DNA of 64,000 nucleotides from Stratiolaelaps scimitus (GCA_019614645.1 JABWDB010000021.1:1054001-1118000); one strand, 5' to 3'; shown: positions 1 to 15,400, counted from the first letter of the stretch. Notes: generated by a model from the sequence alone, not told the origin. A program made the numbers and translations.

Positions 1-367
1 ATTCAAGTATTTAACTTGATGTTTATTATTATCGAGACGTCATGCTTGCAAGGGTGTGAAATCTTCCAGAGCGGTTTGAAACTTAAATGTTTAGTACGAC
101 AGAGTGGACACTGACAAAGTGGTGAAATTGTCTGGATTGGATAAAAACTGATGGCAAACACGAAGTCGCTTTCGAGGATAGAAAATATCAGATAAAACAA
201 TTCCACTCTTTATAGCATCTGCCGTGTGTGTTGTGCCCTATTATAGGTAGCTTATAACTGTGACCGAAGGAAAAACACAGTACAACTCCGCGCTTTTCAT
301 ATGGATATATATATAACCTATAACAGGTGAATCATAAACTTACTTCTCGGATGCATTCTCTTTTTAG

Positions 368-482
368 GTGGCCGTAAAACCACACACGAACTACACAGTT
401 CGGGTATGCACGATCAATCGCGCAGGATGTGGAAACCTCAGCGGAATAAGCGTTAAGAGCGCCTGCATCTCACCGCCCATCG
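368..482 (+). other. Ptp99A: Exon encoding the C-terminal half of a fibronectin type III domain
   Basis: The exon lies between a pyrimidine-rich acceptor (ctctttttag) and a gtaaat donor. It reads NYTVRVCTINRAGCGN followed by a proline pair, the F- and G-strand pattern of an FN3 domain (Tyr-x-Val-Arg-Val, then Asn-x-x-Gly). It belongs to the extracellular part of the phosphatase. It ends in phase 1. Confidence 0.65.
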
Positions 483-3400
483 GTAAATATACTTATAAAT
501 GATATCGTTCGCTTTTGGTTTAGGTTGAGGGGATGCTACCGACGCAGCACAGAGGTTGTGGCTGTCCACCATCGGACGCATGGGATATGTGCCCTTCTAG
601 TATATTATATCTTCGCCTTAAATCGACAACGCTATCGTTAGATGTAGCTTTACTAAGCGTGTCAATTATCATTTGTGATATGAGGAATCTAATATTCGAT
701 CGATTGGGAGTGCATGGCTTGCTTACAAATAAATGTTAACAACCGACAAATGAGCTCGTTCGTTCTATTTCTCAGATATTTGGCTCTTACATAACTTCTG
801 TAACTTGATAACATAAGTGATAACTTTCTAATTTATTCGATTGTATGCTTATATTCGTAGATTTGAATAAAGTTATGTAGTTTCCTTTATAAGCGACAGC
901 AAAGATCAGGCTCACTTTGACTACCGCAGCCTAGACAGCTCACTGTATATTTCTCATATATGCGAAAATGTTGTCTAATAAGTTGCTTTTGTTATTTATA
1001 TGGTTTTTTATGGTAGAACTTTGCTCCACTTTGTTGACTTTTATGAAAAGACAACGATATATTATCAAAGATTCTGAATTAGCAATTAAACTATTAGTGG
1101 AAGATGTATATCACCAAACTGATTCATCGTACTAAGTGAGTCAAGCTTGATGTTAATCAAACCATAAACTTGCCAATGGGAAATTCATTAGATTCTGTTA
1201 TTAATTATTAATATTTGGGTAATATAGATTCTATTATTTTTGGTTAGTATAGTTATAGATAATGATTAGGCACCCGTAATGGTAGTAATACAGTAATGGC
1301 AGTAGTAGCGTCGTAATAGTGCATGTTCCACCATAGCGAGCGCTGAAGTTAAAATCTCAACCGTTCTTAAGTTATTTTATTTAGCAGTCACCCTTAATGT
1401 GAATTTGACTCACTAAACACAGTTTCAACTGTTTTCCTACACATATATTGTAGAAAGACCTCGGTATCGCTGAGTAGTAGCATTGCTTCAATTATCCGTG
1501 AATAATATTTTTCTCGGAATTTTGTCTTCGTACTGTTTTCAGTGCCACCTGCACTACCGAGATTCAACTTGGAACGAGGCGACCACGATAAGCAGCTCCG
1601 GCTCAAAATGATCCGAGTTTCCGAACGAGTAGCAGACATACTGTACGTATCAGACAGTTAAAACCTAACGCACATTGCCTGATCAATAATTATTCCGTAT
1701 TGAATGCTATAAGTCTCACTAGAAGATGAAAATCAAGGGCATCTTTATTCATGTTTCGAGGCACCGGTAAGTGTCACTTAACAGCTGGCTTGATAGTGGG
1801 CTGAGTTAAAAAGTCTTTCTTCCTATCTTCCTCTTGAGTAGGATAGCTATGCATTTTCTCTTACATAGACGACTAGACAAAAGGAGATCTTTCTCGGCAT
1901 ATTCGCGTGTACTACGGCCGTTCAGGCTACCGTCTAAGAAATCCCATCGGGGTCGACTCCCGGGGTGATCACACTGCATTTTCAAACAAATAGAACTCTA
2001 TATCGACTAACTCGACAAAAGAACTAATCACAATATGCCAGCTGAAAGGAAACCTAACTGGCCAAGAATCTTATGTAATGGAAAGTGACGTAATTGTTTT
2101 TTAATGAATACTATGACCGAAGTAAAATTAATAGTTATGTATACTGCATGCAAGACTCCAATTGATCACCCAATTGAAGATTACCTCTTTGGGTAATCTA
2201 TGAGAAGCATGATAGATGACAGTCAAAGGAAAGTGTCAACTTGGTTGTCACTGCCCCTATTTCCTAAGGTCCGTATCCGATATCGGTGTATCAATGGCAT
2301 CCCGTCCCAGGTATCCGTTCGGATATTAGCTGTCGTAGTAGTGTACCAGGCGTATGGAGCCATCTCCCATCGCGCCCATGTCTCGGCGAAGTCCTGGAGC
2401 AACGACCACATATACACGAGCTCTGTGTGTATGCATTAGCTCCCCCCAGATCGTCCCCTCCCTCCAATGGGCGAAAAGACAACGTAGAAGACTGAACATC
2501 GAGATGAGAGTTGAAGGGAAGTGGCGGTGGTGGTGGCGGTGCTGTGAGAGGCGTGAAAGAGTGACGGCAGAAAGCCGACGGTAGCGGCGGGTGGTCTTGT
2601 AGGACGGTCGGCGTCCGAACAACGGTCGGCGAGACACAAAGCGGCTTGTGTTTGGTATCCGTCGCACCGTCGCAGTTTTTCGCATCGAGACGAGCCGTCC
2701 TGGCCCCTGTCGTCTGTTGTTGGGGACATAGGGACACACTGTGTCATAGGACGCAGCCGGCGACGAACTGAAACTGCTGCTGCTGCCGGCGTCTGGCAGA
2801 AGCCTGGCCCCAACCGTCGTCACGGACCTTGTCAGTCGAGAGAAGAGAGACTTGCGAACTTGGTTGCCTTGTGGGATGTCCCAGTCGCGACCGACAAGCA
2901 CTCGCACCACCCCGCAATGGCTAGAAACAAGGGGACACGCAAGGCGCAGCTATGGTGCCCAAAAGCCGAGGGACGCCAAATCCATTAGTGACAGACGTGG
3001 TCGGTCCCTCTGACCGTATGTGTCCTCTGGCGAACTCGTACACTGACGTTCGCTTGTATCTCTCTACCTCCCTCCCTCCCTCGCTCTCTGTTCTTCTTCT
3101 ATCCTTTAGCCTCCGCTGCGTCCTGTCTCGACTTTTATACCGCTGCTGCGTTTGCAGGGCTTCTAGGTCTTGTATTCTAGTACCATTGCAATGAGAAAGA
3201 TTCGATTCCGACTATTAGCGAACAAAAATGCTAGAATAAAAAATCTTCAATGGATGATGTACTTGAGCTGGGCCATTGTTAAAGAAAACAAATTATTGCT
3301 CGCTCAAATTAGGTGAGTTGCGGAATCGGTACTAAAAACGGTCGAACTATCAAGATAACACTATAAAATGATGATTAAAAATTACAACTTGAAGACTCAG

Positions 3401-6400
3401 TCGTCCAAGCTATCGCGCTTAGCTAGCAACAGTCGAACTGCAACGCCTTAACTTGCGAGATTTATCTTAAATGGCTGTGCACCTACGGGGGCCGAAAATG
3501 TTAAATAGCTGTTTTAGGCACATAGTATACAGGTGCCAATATAGCTATCACATGATTGCTCTTTGGTTTCTGCAAAGACCAAAACCTCTCAGAAGCAATA
3601 CCCTGCTGATTGCAATTAATATTGGTTTTTTCAATCTTCAGCCACTTTCTAAGTTATGCTGTATTAATATGTTTTGAGATTTACAGTCCTACGGTTAAAC
3701 CAAAATTGCGCTAGTTCATGCACTACTGACTTATGACGATTTTACCTAAAAACATTCGTATAGTTGTTTGCTCGACAAGATTATTTATGAAATTTGTATA
3801 TTTGAACTGTCAAGATATCAACTGATACAGAAGCCCACAGAAGACACTAGAACATTCGAACTGGCATTCGATCAGCGATGACGTGGCAGGTGACGATTGA
3901 TGATTTTATCTGCAAACGACGATTTTTCTCTCTAAGCTTCGTCACGGAGTCACCTGCAAACACCGGTTTTCTATTGCGAAGTCATATCATCATCACCATC
4001 ATCATAACAATAATATTCATTCACCGAATGAAAATAAATATTGCCTTCCGGCATTTCGTAGGAGTACCAATCTTCCATATCTCTTCGAGCACTCATCTTT
4101 GACATCCGTCAATCAATGCTGAGTAAGAAACTGACGCATGGATACGGGCTTCGTTGATTCATTCTGTTCTGAGGTAGCATTCTTCACCTGAACCGATGTC
4201 GCATTGTATTATACAGGCATTCGCTACCAAGGTCTGATCGATTTCGTCAGTCAGATCATATGTCCAGATTTGTATTTTCCTAACAGATGTTTTCTATCAG
4301 AGACTAAAATGTATCACTATATCTTAAAACAACTCGATCATAAATGCAAACGCCTTTAACTCCTTAAATTGTTTAATGGTTCAAGGTAAACAGTTTAAGT
4401 TACTTTTAGCGAACAAGAGTTGACGATTACTACTTAGTTTCGGAACCGCGGAAACCCACAGCATTGTACTACAAGCATTAAGAATATACCTAAACAAGAA
4501 CTAATCCTAAATTTTATTAAGCCAGCATATAAGTACGTGACATTTTTTTACGTGTTTATTTTATGTACCGATTGAATACCGATAATTAATAGAATGCTCC
4601 AGAGAGAACCTTATCCATATTTACAATTTGCGGTTCCACAATATTGCAGGTGTTATCGGGTAGTATTAATTAAGCTCCCGATCGGAGACATATTCCGGCT
4701 GCTTCCGCGAGATCCAACTGAGTTAAACGTTACCTCGTGGGAGGTGGCCCATAAGCCGGAGACTCACATCGGAGCCTACGTTGCAGAGTCCATTCCCAGG
4801 TAGATGTGATCATCAAAATTCATTGCACTATTTTTCATACGGTTTTGCCTAACAAGCTCGTTTTTATGGTCATTCCTCATCTACTTGCCATTCAGTTATA
4901 GGTTATAATATCGAGGCTTCGCAAGTGGCATTGCGTATTCACGTATACAATATCAAGCAAAAAAAACTTAACGCTATCGGTATGGTGAAACAACGGCGTG
5001 TGGCAAACCTAGCTTAGGCTACAGTCAAGGCCTTTAGGCTAATTTATCAGATATGGTGGAGTCAGCGGGATTGTCACTGTAGGAAGTGTTTGATTAACAA
5101 CCCGCCTCAATCTGCAGCACTCTTAACATTATCTACAATATATAGACAGTTCGATCCTCCTTATTCTTTCCGACACCTCTAGTGTTGTGTGGGACGTTTC
5201 GAACGAATGCACACATACATTCTCTAGTGTAATATTGTTCACTCAATTCGAATCGACTTTTGTCTATTCAGCGAGGAGCTCCCCGAAGAGGTGATCCTTG
5301 GTGACCTTCAAGGATTCCACTGCGATTCGTCTCTGCTCGTCAAACTGCCCCAACGCCTTCGAGGTGTCTCGAGTCGACACAACGCCAGCACCAAGACTGG
5401 TCCCGGTGGGATATCCGCTTCCAATCAGGGTGGACTCAAGGCCAAAGCAAGCGGTAAGAGCTCAAACGATGATGAAGAGCCTCGAAGGCTACAGACTATC
5501 GATGACATAGCTAACCGGAGGCGAAGGACGGCACAGCTGCATGGCAGACAACTACATCGGAGAGATACGTCAGCAATGTCTATGCAAATGGAAGCCACCA
5601 GCACTGCCCAGCCCTCCTATCAGGTACGTCTTACAGTGGTCTTAACTATATGAGTATTTCTAGCCACAACTCGCAGTTATTGATTTCTGATTGTGTCTTT
5701 TTATTATATTGAAAAATAATACTGAGTATCCCGAGGTACCGCTAGCAGGAATCGCCATGTTATTATTATCATCCTCTTCAGAAAGCTAAGTATTGGTTTT
5801 ACATATGACAGGCAAACTGCAAAAGAAGCCAGAACGATTTAATTGATTACATTGCTAGGTCGTGACAGGAAAAACCTGTTGGTGCTTGACCAAAAACAAA
5901 AATAACACAACTGATGCAAACATTATGGGTTATCACAGAGCCGCGAAATCTACGACGGACTGCTATCGTCGAAAACGAACTATACAGGATACGTGGAGAT
6001 TCACGTGCGCGGCGAGAACGGGACCGTCCTGTCCCGCCAGAGCGGATATTTTCCTCCTGTCGAAACGGGTGCGGACCGCGCCGCCGTCGCGCAGGACTCC
6101 CCGGCGGCACTTTTTGCCGCACTCCTTTCAGGACTTCTACTGGTCATCCTGATGCTGCTCGTACTAGTCTGTCTCATCAGGTGAACACTTGAACATCAAT
6201 AATTTAAAGAGAAGTTCAAATAATAAAATGTATAGATATGGATAGCTATAGTAGTGAAAATTGTGTAAAAAATCGTTATATAAAGTTATAAACTCGATAT
6301 GCGCTGAAATTTGATGCTTGCTGGAAGAGCAGGAGGGGTCATCTGATTGATAGCGACCACATCATCTTACGAACCGAATGATTATTCAGCATGTCAAGTT

Positions 6401-9400
6401 ATTTTACTGAATGAACATCCTTAGCATGTATGCAGGAGCTTCACATATTTTGACAGTCTTGAGCCTTGTCATCGTTAGCGCAGGGTATCTTATTTCAATT
6501 AAATCTATAACCGCGAAGGCTGGTAATTACCCAATGTCGCGTAGGCATATAGAACTGATCCAGTCATCCATTCCACAATAATTCCTATCAGTCTAAAATA
6601 AGAACACGGAGCTGTATCGTATTCAATCGTCAGGTAACTCTAACAGCCTTGTCTCGTTAAAGCGAAATATACTTGCAATAGTAAGAATAATACGAGTTAT
6701 TAATGGTGATCTGTCATTCCTTTCTTGTGTTTGTGAATCGCTCCGTCTTTGTCCTCTGTGTGTGTGTGTGTTCATTGTACCCTATCATTTGGACGTTACA
6801 GGAAGAAGAGTTTGAAGCTGTACACAGATCCAGGTGAGGAACTCCTGGACGACTCCCGGCTCTATGCTGAGTTGCGCCTTTCGACGCTGCTCCGTCACGC
6901 CCTCCTCAAACCCATCCCTGTGAACATTATCAGTCGTAAGCAGAAACTACAATACAACTCTAAAAATTGCCACCAGCGCCGAACGTGCTCATGCGGCCAA
7001 ACGTGCAAAGCGTTCATCTGTCAAGCTGTCGCTTTCCTTTCTCTCTCACTCTCTCTCCCTGGAAAAATCTCTGCTGAAGACATCATGGTGTCGGTTCTTC
7101 ATGTCCTGCGTCTTGCTGTGGTCCTGCACTTCAGTTATTCACATGCACAAGTTATAAACTTCACTAGAACATTATTATTATTATTATTATTATTTTTCTG
7201 CATCGATATATGCAACCGCAGGGGCATAGTTGGAAACTTCTTATTCCAATGAACTTTTAGAGACATTGAGTCTTTACTCTGGCAAACTAACGTGAATTTG
7301 GGCATTAAGATTGGCAATCTCGCTGTTGCATAATGAGCTCCTATTAGTATCATATGGGGAACTTGGACTGACATAATACGTTTACGGTCTCAGTATGATT
7401 AATCCGACTTCGTATTCTATTCTAACTATTATTGCAGCGAGCGTAAAAGAGCCCCCACCGACGTCTATGCCCATCAAAGCTCACAATTTTCCAGCCGCAT
7501 TCATCAAACGACACGCCGACAACGATCATCTATTTCAAAATGAGTTTGACGTGAGTGTCTTTCATACATACACATGACTCGTACATATTTTATAATACAC
7601 AATTCCCTCATATTGGCATCCCTTGGAATCATTAAGTTTGCATGCACGTTCTTTCTTCACTAATGACTCACGTCGTTCATTAGCTTTATATCCGGTAAAT
7701 ATCCAAAGTTGATGTTGTACACTTTTTACCTTGCACTATTTACATAATTATTCTTATCGCCACTACAATTACCACTTCTGCATCGCTGCTGCTGCTGCTG
7801 CTGTTGCTGGTGGATATAAGGACATCCGCTTAAACAACACACCGTGATAGAATAAATATTCAAAAACACAATCGCCGAAAACGGAGTATCGATCTACGAG
7901 TAAGACATACACACGCAATAGAACGAGAAATAGAGGCAGAGAGAACTTTAATTGCAGATCACGAAAACGATGGCCGGAAAAACGAACAGGAGGAAACAGT
8001 GTAAGGGCGCACGCCATATGATGCCTACGAGAAGGAGCGGCTGGATAGAGGCCGAGGATAATATAGGAGGAGGTGTATGTATGTGAGAGCGAGGGAGAGA
8101 GAGAGACAGCATGCGAGACCGGGTACTGCCATTGCAGTGTTGTAAGCACGAACCCATCCACAGAGGCAGGGTGGTCGTACGCCCTTCCTCGAAGGACAAG
8201 CTCAATGCGTGGGCGAGGGCGAGGGTTGATTGAGATGGATGAAGAAAGCCAAGGAAGAAAGAGGCGACGAATTGCTACGGCATCTTGGCCACATTACGGC
8301 GAACAATCAAAGTTGAACAAAAACAGCTCTCCCCAGCACCACCACCGTCGACGTTAGGACCAACAGCACTGTCATCACAACCAGTACAACTGAAGACAGA
8401 CGCGGAGACGGTGGCGGTGGCTGTGATAGGAGCAGTAATGGCAACCAGGCAGGAAATTGCTGAGGGAATAGTTGAGAGACCTAAACCGTCCGAAAGAAAT
8501 TAATCAGCCTTCAAAGAAACCGTCATTAAAAGCTTCCTCGGAGTAGCTGCAAGCCGGCTAGCGCTGAGCTCTGTCATTGAATCCGCTTCTCTTTGCTGAC
8601 GGGTGGGAATTTCGTCAAATGCTACAGCCGGCTCATTTCATAAGCACTGACGAATAAAAAATTCGAAAGGAATGAGAGAGAAAGAGAGAAATTGTTGAAG
8701 TGTTGAAGGGGAAGGCTCGAGAATAGCAAGCAGCAAATAGCATCGCGTGTTCGTTTGAATAAGGAATGACATATCTCATGTACATCTACTAGCCGTTTTG
8801 TATGAACGCAATCGCGAATGGTTCTGCTGCAGCTCTTTGCCTCTTTAGTGGATCTGAACGTCATTTTGACATATTGGAAGTCGTTGTTAGCCATTCAGGC
8901 GAATCCGAGTAATATAGAGCATGAGTAATAAGGTCTCGCTTAGTGCTCGATGAGCCATCAATTCGACGTTGTCCGGAAATCAAAATGGAGAGACGGAGAG
9001 GAATGTGCCGGAGGGACAGCTGGAAGTAGTAGGAGGTGAATACTCTCCCTAGAAGTACGTAACTTGCAAAATGACTTCCAGCTAAAGGGGATAAAAGTAT
9101 TCATTTTCACGTACATATTAAACGATTGAGTATTTGGCCGGATTTAATTATAACGCCGTCTCCCAATACAACAGAAAAGAGTAAGGGATTCATCTTCCCT
9201 TTGGTATCAATTTTGATCAATCTAAGTGCCAGGTCGTGTTCCTTACACACCCCGTAATGAACAAACCAAAGAGCAAATATGCGTGCATATATAACTAACA
9301 CGACAGAGAAGATTTAATTGTCTACGAATCGAGGGAGTCGAGATTAGTTAACGTACAGTGAATAGCCAAAGTGGCGTTATTAATTGACTAATTGATCTAT

Positions 9401-12400
9401 CTACTCTTTCTTTGCTCACAGTTGCTACCTGACAAGTTCAAGGATAGAACGACGTACGCCTCGGATGCACCGGAGAACGCCCACAAAAACCGTTATCCAG
9501 ATATCAAAGTCTGTAAGTGCTTACGCGTTAGAAACACTGCGTTAACCAGTGCCTTCCAGCTCCTGCTGTTGAGGCAGGCACTTCCAAGGGCACCAACGAC
9601 TGCGCCCCTATAACTCTGTCTCAATGTCGACAGATTACACTGCTATGGTTGCTTCCTCAATCCAGGAAGTACGGTGTCGTTTCAAAGTTTATAAACTTCC
9701 GTTTATATTTGGTATATCCGACAGCAGTATGTAAGCGTGTGATGCTAGCACGACGCTGCTTTGAAATACTGACAGACGTTTCTCGCGTGTTTCTATACGA
9801 GCAGATAGATAATATGTGTACAAGTGGCCCTCATACTGTAGTAGACTGGGAGCCATTTAAATTAATAATATATTTTTCATTTCATCTATAATATCGTGAT
9901 AAAAAAAACGCATTTGTATAACATTCGCATGAGATGTATCTATGACAAGTTTAGGAACTTTGTACACTATACATTAAGGATGCTAGTTCGATCACTGACT
10001 GTATCTATCTACATGAGTTGCATGATACTTGGTGTACATAGCTCCACAGTATTTACAAAGGTATCGTTCGTTTGGTTCGTGACGGCCTTGTGTCCCGCAT
10101 AGCAGATGGTAAAGACCGTGTACTGCAAATTTGGTTACCCACTGGGGAGTTTCCAGTTGCTGTCCATCATAACTGGTCTAGTGAAGAACAGGGGATCCAC
10201 TTACGCTATCTTCCACTAGTGGAACTCGATGAAGGATCGATATGCTGCCATTTCCCGAAGATTGTATGTTGCGCAGAGATTTTCTGCGAAAGGGGTGTTC
10301 CTGCCAGCAAATGAACCAGTCGGTTGTTCTGTGTAGTCATATGAAGTTCAAATACAAGAGATGCTGGCTTAGTTCTGTCCAAGACTGAAATATCACATGC
10401 GCTTAACTTCTCCCAAATAATTGCAATTCCGTAGGCGGCAAAGGGTGCGATTTGCAGATTGAATGATCTGACTGCTGAAGCCACGGATAGCTTCTGAAGT
10501 TGGCCGATTGTGATAGCTGCGAGCATCGCCTTTCGCGTTCTTTTCTCGACATAGTATATTTCTGTACATTACGACAGCGTTGGCATATAAAATTAACTTC
10601 ACTGAAAGGTGCCTCTGCGTGATGCCTAGTGCGAAATCGCTGATGAGAAGGGAGAAGACAAGAGGACTCAAATTATCTCCCTGGACTGATGTTGTTAGTT
10701 TGTTCGCCAGCGACGTTCTCGGTCACTAAATTGTCAAGAATGATTGAATTATTCTAGAGGATAATTCTCAAAAGGCCCAGCAAGTTGAATGGAACACCTT
10801 GATGTGCCAGCTTCGATACAACGATCACTCTCGTACCGGAATTGAAGGCAGCCTTGAAATGCATGAAAATTTAATAGAGTTTTGCTGCGGACTCATTAGT
10901 GTTGCCTCGATTTTTTCAGTGAAAATCTTGTACGCTGTCATCGTTGACCTCCTTGCTCTAAATCCATAGACCTCGTTCCTCTGAATATGTAGCTTTCTGC
11001 TTTGCGGAATGTTGAGTAGGTGATGAGACATGACGAGAATACTCGATAGTAACTTCTATACGCAGCTCTTTTTAGTAATTACTCTCCACAGCTTTGGATC
11101 GTTCTGGTCTCCCTTTCCTTTTTGGGATTATCACCATATAACACTCGAGCCAGGCTTTAGGGATCTTGCTCTGTTCCAAACAAGCCTTGAACAAGACATG
11201 CACGGTGCTCAGCATGGTGCGAACAACATTACCTTCTTGGTGTGTTCGTTGAAGATTCTATCTGATCCATATGCTTTCTGATTTGGCTATCTGTGGATGC
11301 TGTCCACGACTTCGGACATAGTGAACATCACTGCGCTAAGGTTAAGACGAACATAGATCTCATATTAAATTAATTATACATATATATGTCGAATAGATGA
11401 CCGCCAAAGATTTTTGCACACCCTATTTTTTGCGTGGTTTACTAAAAGCTATCAATATGCTGGAATAACTACTCGAAAAACAATTATTAACTCGAACCTT
11501 ATGATAACTAAATAATAATGCGTTTTATTCTCATTTACAGACGACCAAACTCGCGTGAAGCTGACGCTGATCGACTCTCAGGCTGGCTCGGATTACATTA
11601 ATGCGAACGTGGTCGAAGGCTGGCGAAACACGAAGACGTATCTATGCTCCCAGGGACCTACCGACAAGACCCTGCACGATTTCTGGCGGATGATTTGGGA
11701 GCAAGGTGTTACCGTTGTTGTAATGCTAACAGGCATTGAAGAGCATGGAAAAAGCAAATGCGCCCAATACTGGGCCGACCTTGGTGCCAAGGAAATTGAA
11801 AAAGAATTCATTGTCGGAGTGCTCGCTGTTAGACATTATGCTGATTACTGCGTGCGGAAGTTCCTCGTCAATCGCATCGCGGTAACTATAGTAATTGGAT
11901 TACTTTTATAATATATACAAGTGTAACAGCAATAACAGCAGGCGTTAGCAGTATCTACAAAGACAATTTTCTGTAGCATACGTAGCTTCGTGCATTGCCA
12001 GCATTCGGCAGTAGAACAAGGGATAATCCTTCTGTTTTATTACATGCAATCAGTGTAAGGCTCTGCCTCGTCTTAGAGTTCCTTTTATTTTGGACGACTA
12101 CCTTCAAATCGACCGATGCAGCCTGTATCTAACAAAACAGAAACGTATGAACATTCTTAACAAACTCATCTTGTTGATCTCTTTTAATAAATGACAGGGG
12201 TAGGCATTCACTCACTAAGTTTTATATTTAAATATATACGAGGACGGACATGCATAATGGTTCACTCTGAGCACAAAGGGACCATTTTGGATGAGTATTT
12301 TCTAGAAATGCATACCCGTGAATTTGTTTTCAATTCAATTCGACGAGTTACTGACTTTTCCCACTTGAACGAAATGCACATGTGGCCAGCCATCACTGTG

Positions 12401-15400
12401 ATACAAACGACAACATTGAGCATTGCTATTTGTACAGGGCGGGATAACGGAAGAACGAGAGATCCTTCAATTCCATTACACGATGTGGAAAGACTTTTTG
12501 GCTCCCGAACAACCATCGTGGATCCTGCGATTCGTAAAGCGAGTCAACGAACATTATGTACCAGATCGAGGACCACTATTGGTTCACTGCAGTGCGGGTG
12601 TCGGCCGCACCGGAACCTTTGTCGCTATAGATATGCTTCTCGATGATCTGGAGGGACCTGGGGATCAGGTGGATGTTTTTAGCTGCGTATCCTACCTCCG
12701 ACATCAGCGCATGCATCTTGTACAGACTACGGTAAGTTCCATATATGCGAATATATTTGATTGTTTTATGCAGAGATAGCATAAGTTTGCAAGCAATTTT
12801 AGCTCGTGATGCAATGTAGCTTGGCTTCGCAAACCATTTAGCAGAGCAAATCAAGAACAGGAGGAAATATGCATTAGTTACAGAAGAATACTCCTTTCAG
12901 CCTCTTAGGCTTCGAGACACAGGGAGCACTCGGTGTTCAGTTGATTAATCTACCACATTTTGAAAGAGAAAGACTTAAATTAGCTTCAGAGGAACCTCAA
13001 GCGCAGGCGAGTTCTTGATGCGGCGATTGTCTCGTGTGTATCTTTTGTTACAAAGGAGCAACAATATTGCTGTTCTGAGTAGAATGAGGGATTGACGGAG
13101 TCAAGCGACCTCCTGCTGTCCCTTGTTTAATTTCGTGAATGTAAAATTTTAGGTCCACATCCATTTTAGACGTTTCCTTGGTTACAATTGTAACACAAAT
13201 GCACAACCTTGTGTTATTTGTGTCTATTTAATTACAATTGAATATAATGTAATTAAAAACACCTGCGAAAAATAGCACCCTGGGTATTTAGATTAGATAC
13301 AAATAAATTTATGTGTTTATACTCGATTAGAGAGCCCTGTGGTTTAGATGGCAAGGTGGTCGTATTTGTCAAATGGCTAACATGCACACTCTCTTGGCTT
13401 GGTTACTTCAGAAACAATATATTTTCATCTACCGCGCGCTAATGGAGCACGCCCAGTTTGGAGATAGCGAAATTGAAATCGGTCACCTCCGCGACCACTA
13501 CCTTCAGCTGAAAGAGAAGACTAACCTCGAAGGGAAAGACTCGCTCGCGCTTGAATTCGAAAAGCTCAACGACGTCATCGAGGACCAGAAAAGCTGTCTA
13601 GTTGGGCAAATGGAGGCCAACCAGGCAAAGAACAGATACAACTTCATCCTGCCATGTAAGTGGAGGAAATAAAAATAATTTCAAGAGCAAGAAAGCTAGC
13701 ACCGTACGCGCTGTACATCTTTGGAAAAGTGAACACAATGTTGTGGGGGCTTGGTAGCTAACGTAAACTGTAACTTAGTTCGAGTCTAGTGCAATCCACT
13801 GCTATGAACGTTAGAGTGCTAGAATCAATAAATATTGTTAATAATGGATTGGTTAAAATTTATGCATAACCAATATATCTCATCTGCGAAGTAGTAGATG
13901 GCGAAATCCTTCTATACAAGGGGTATAATAAATTGCACCACTTAAAATAATCGTCAACATGTCCCTTTATCTGGTGTGTATTGCAGACGATATTAATCGA
14001 GTGATACTTCCATCATCGCCATCAAGGGATAACTCCTCATATATTAACGCATCCTTCATCCAGGTATTACAAGTTTTCTCTGTAACTTGGACTCTATACT
14101 ATCAAATATACCACACATTCAACCGCAATTACCGTTGCAACGGATGACAGCTTTCTGTTTCTGTTTTATTCTATAGTCATTCTATTACGAAGAGCTCTCT
14201 ATGAGGGCTCTATGATAATGAAAGCAAAACACAAAATAAACAAAATATTGAGTGATTAGATAATGTGATGTTCACTATACAAATATTTGATGCGATCGCA
14301 GGGATACGATCGGTCTCAGTCGTTCATCGTGACACAGGACCCCCTAGACGCGACGGTGGTGGACTTTTGGAGGATGATCATTGAGCAAAACATCTCGACA
14401 ATCGTCATGTTAAGCGAACTCGGGTGTTCACCATCGCAAACTAAATGTCATCCTTACTGGCCCGTCAATTCGGAGCTAATATGCGACTATGTTAAAGTGA
14501 AATTTCTTCGTGAAGAGGCTAACGATTTTTATATCCGACGCGACTTCGACATCGTCAATACAAAGGTTAGAAATCAAATCTTAAGAAATAGGAACAGCTG
14601 GCGAATATTTTCTTGTTCCGAGATATTATATATGGGAATGAATATAGTTTTATAATATATATCCATACATGCCTTAACAAGCCCAGCTCTGTTCTACCTG
14701 ATCATTGACATGATGGAAAAAATCCGAAAAAAGATTGACGTGAAAAAGCCTCTGTCGTATTCATAAATGTGATTCCATCGGAGTACGTCTCCAAATATTA
14801 TATCCATGGGTAACAGAATAAATTAATAAATGTTTTTATTCAAATAAAAATTTCAATATTTGGAAGACCAAAGGAAGAACATTTCAATGTCTGCTTCTTT
14901 ATCAGTTATTATTTTGACGCTCTGTTTATTTGCTCTAATTTGTAGTCATTGGAGTCGCACCGTGTAACCCAGTTCCAGCACAAGGGCTGGGTGGGACAAA
15001 TAGAACAAGATTCCTGCATCTCCATCCTGGCAGTAATCGACGCGGCGCAGATGAGTCAAGCCAGCGCACGTATTGGCCTGACGATGACGCCCGGAGCGCC
15101 TCATATCGGCGTTAGTGGCGGGGGTGTAGGCGGAGTTGTCGATCCTGCCGGACCGATCTGCGTCCACTGCAGCGGCGGTGGTGATCGTTCGTCCGTATTC
15201 GTGACGCTTTTCGAGCTCGTCCAGCAGTTGAGGACGGAGGAGCGGGTGGACGTGTTTCAAGCCGCGAGATTCACTCGCTCACAGAGACCCTGCACATTGC
15301 AAACGGCGGTATGTAATCATGTTTAAACAGAACGAAGATCAACGACAATAACAAGTTCAACTTTATAAGTCGAATTAAGATCAGTACAGTGCAAATGTGT

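Noticed and set aside
2291..2910. Overlapping minus-strand frames of 125-194 codons
   Set aside because: Three frames are open at once in GC-rich DNA, none has a family signature, and no splice sites tie them to a gene.
7769..8503. Several 72-130 codon frames on both strands in a Ptp99A intron
   Set aside because: They are driven by CTG and GA repeats; there is no domain and no phase-compatible splice sites.
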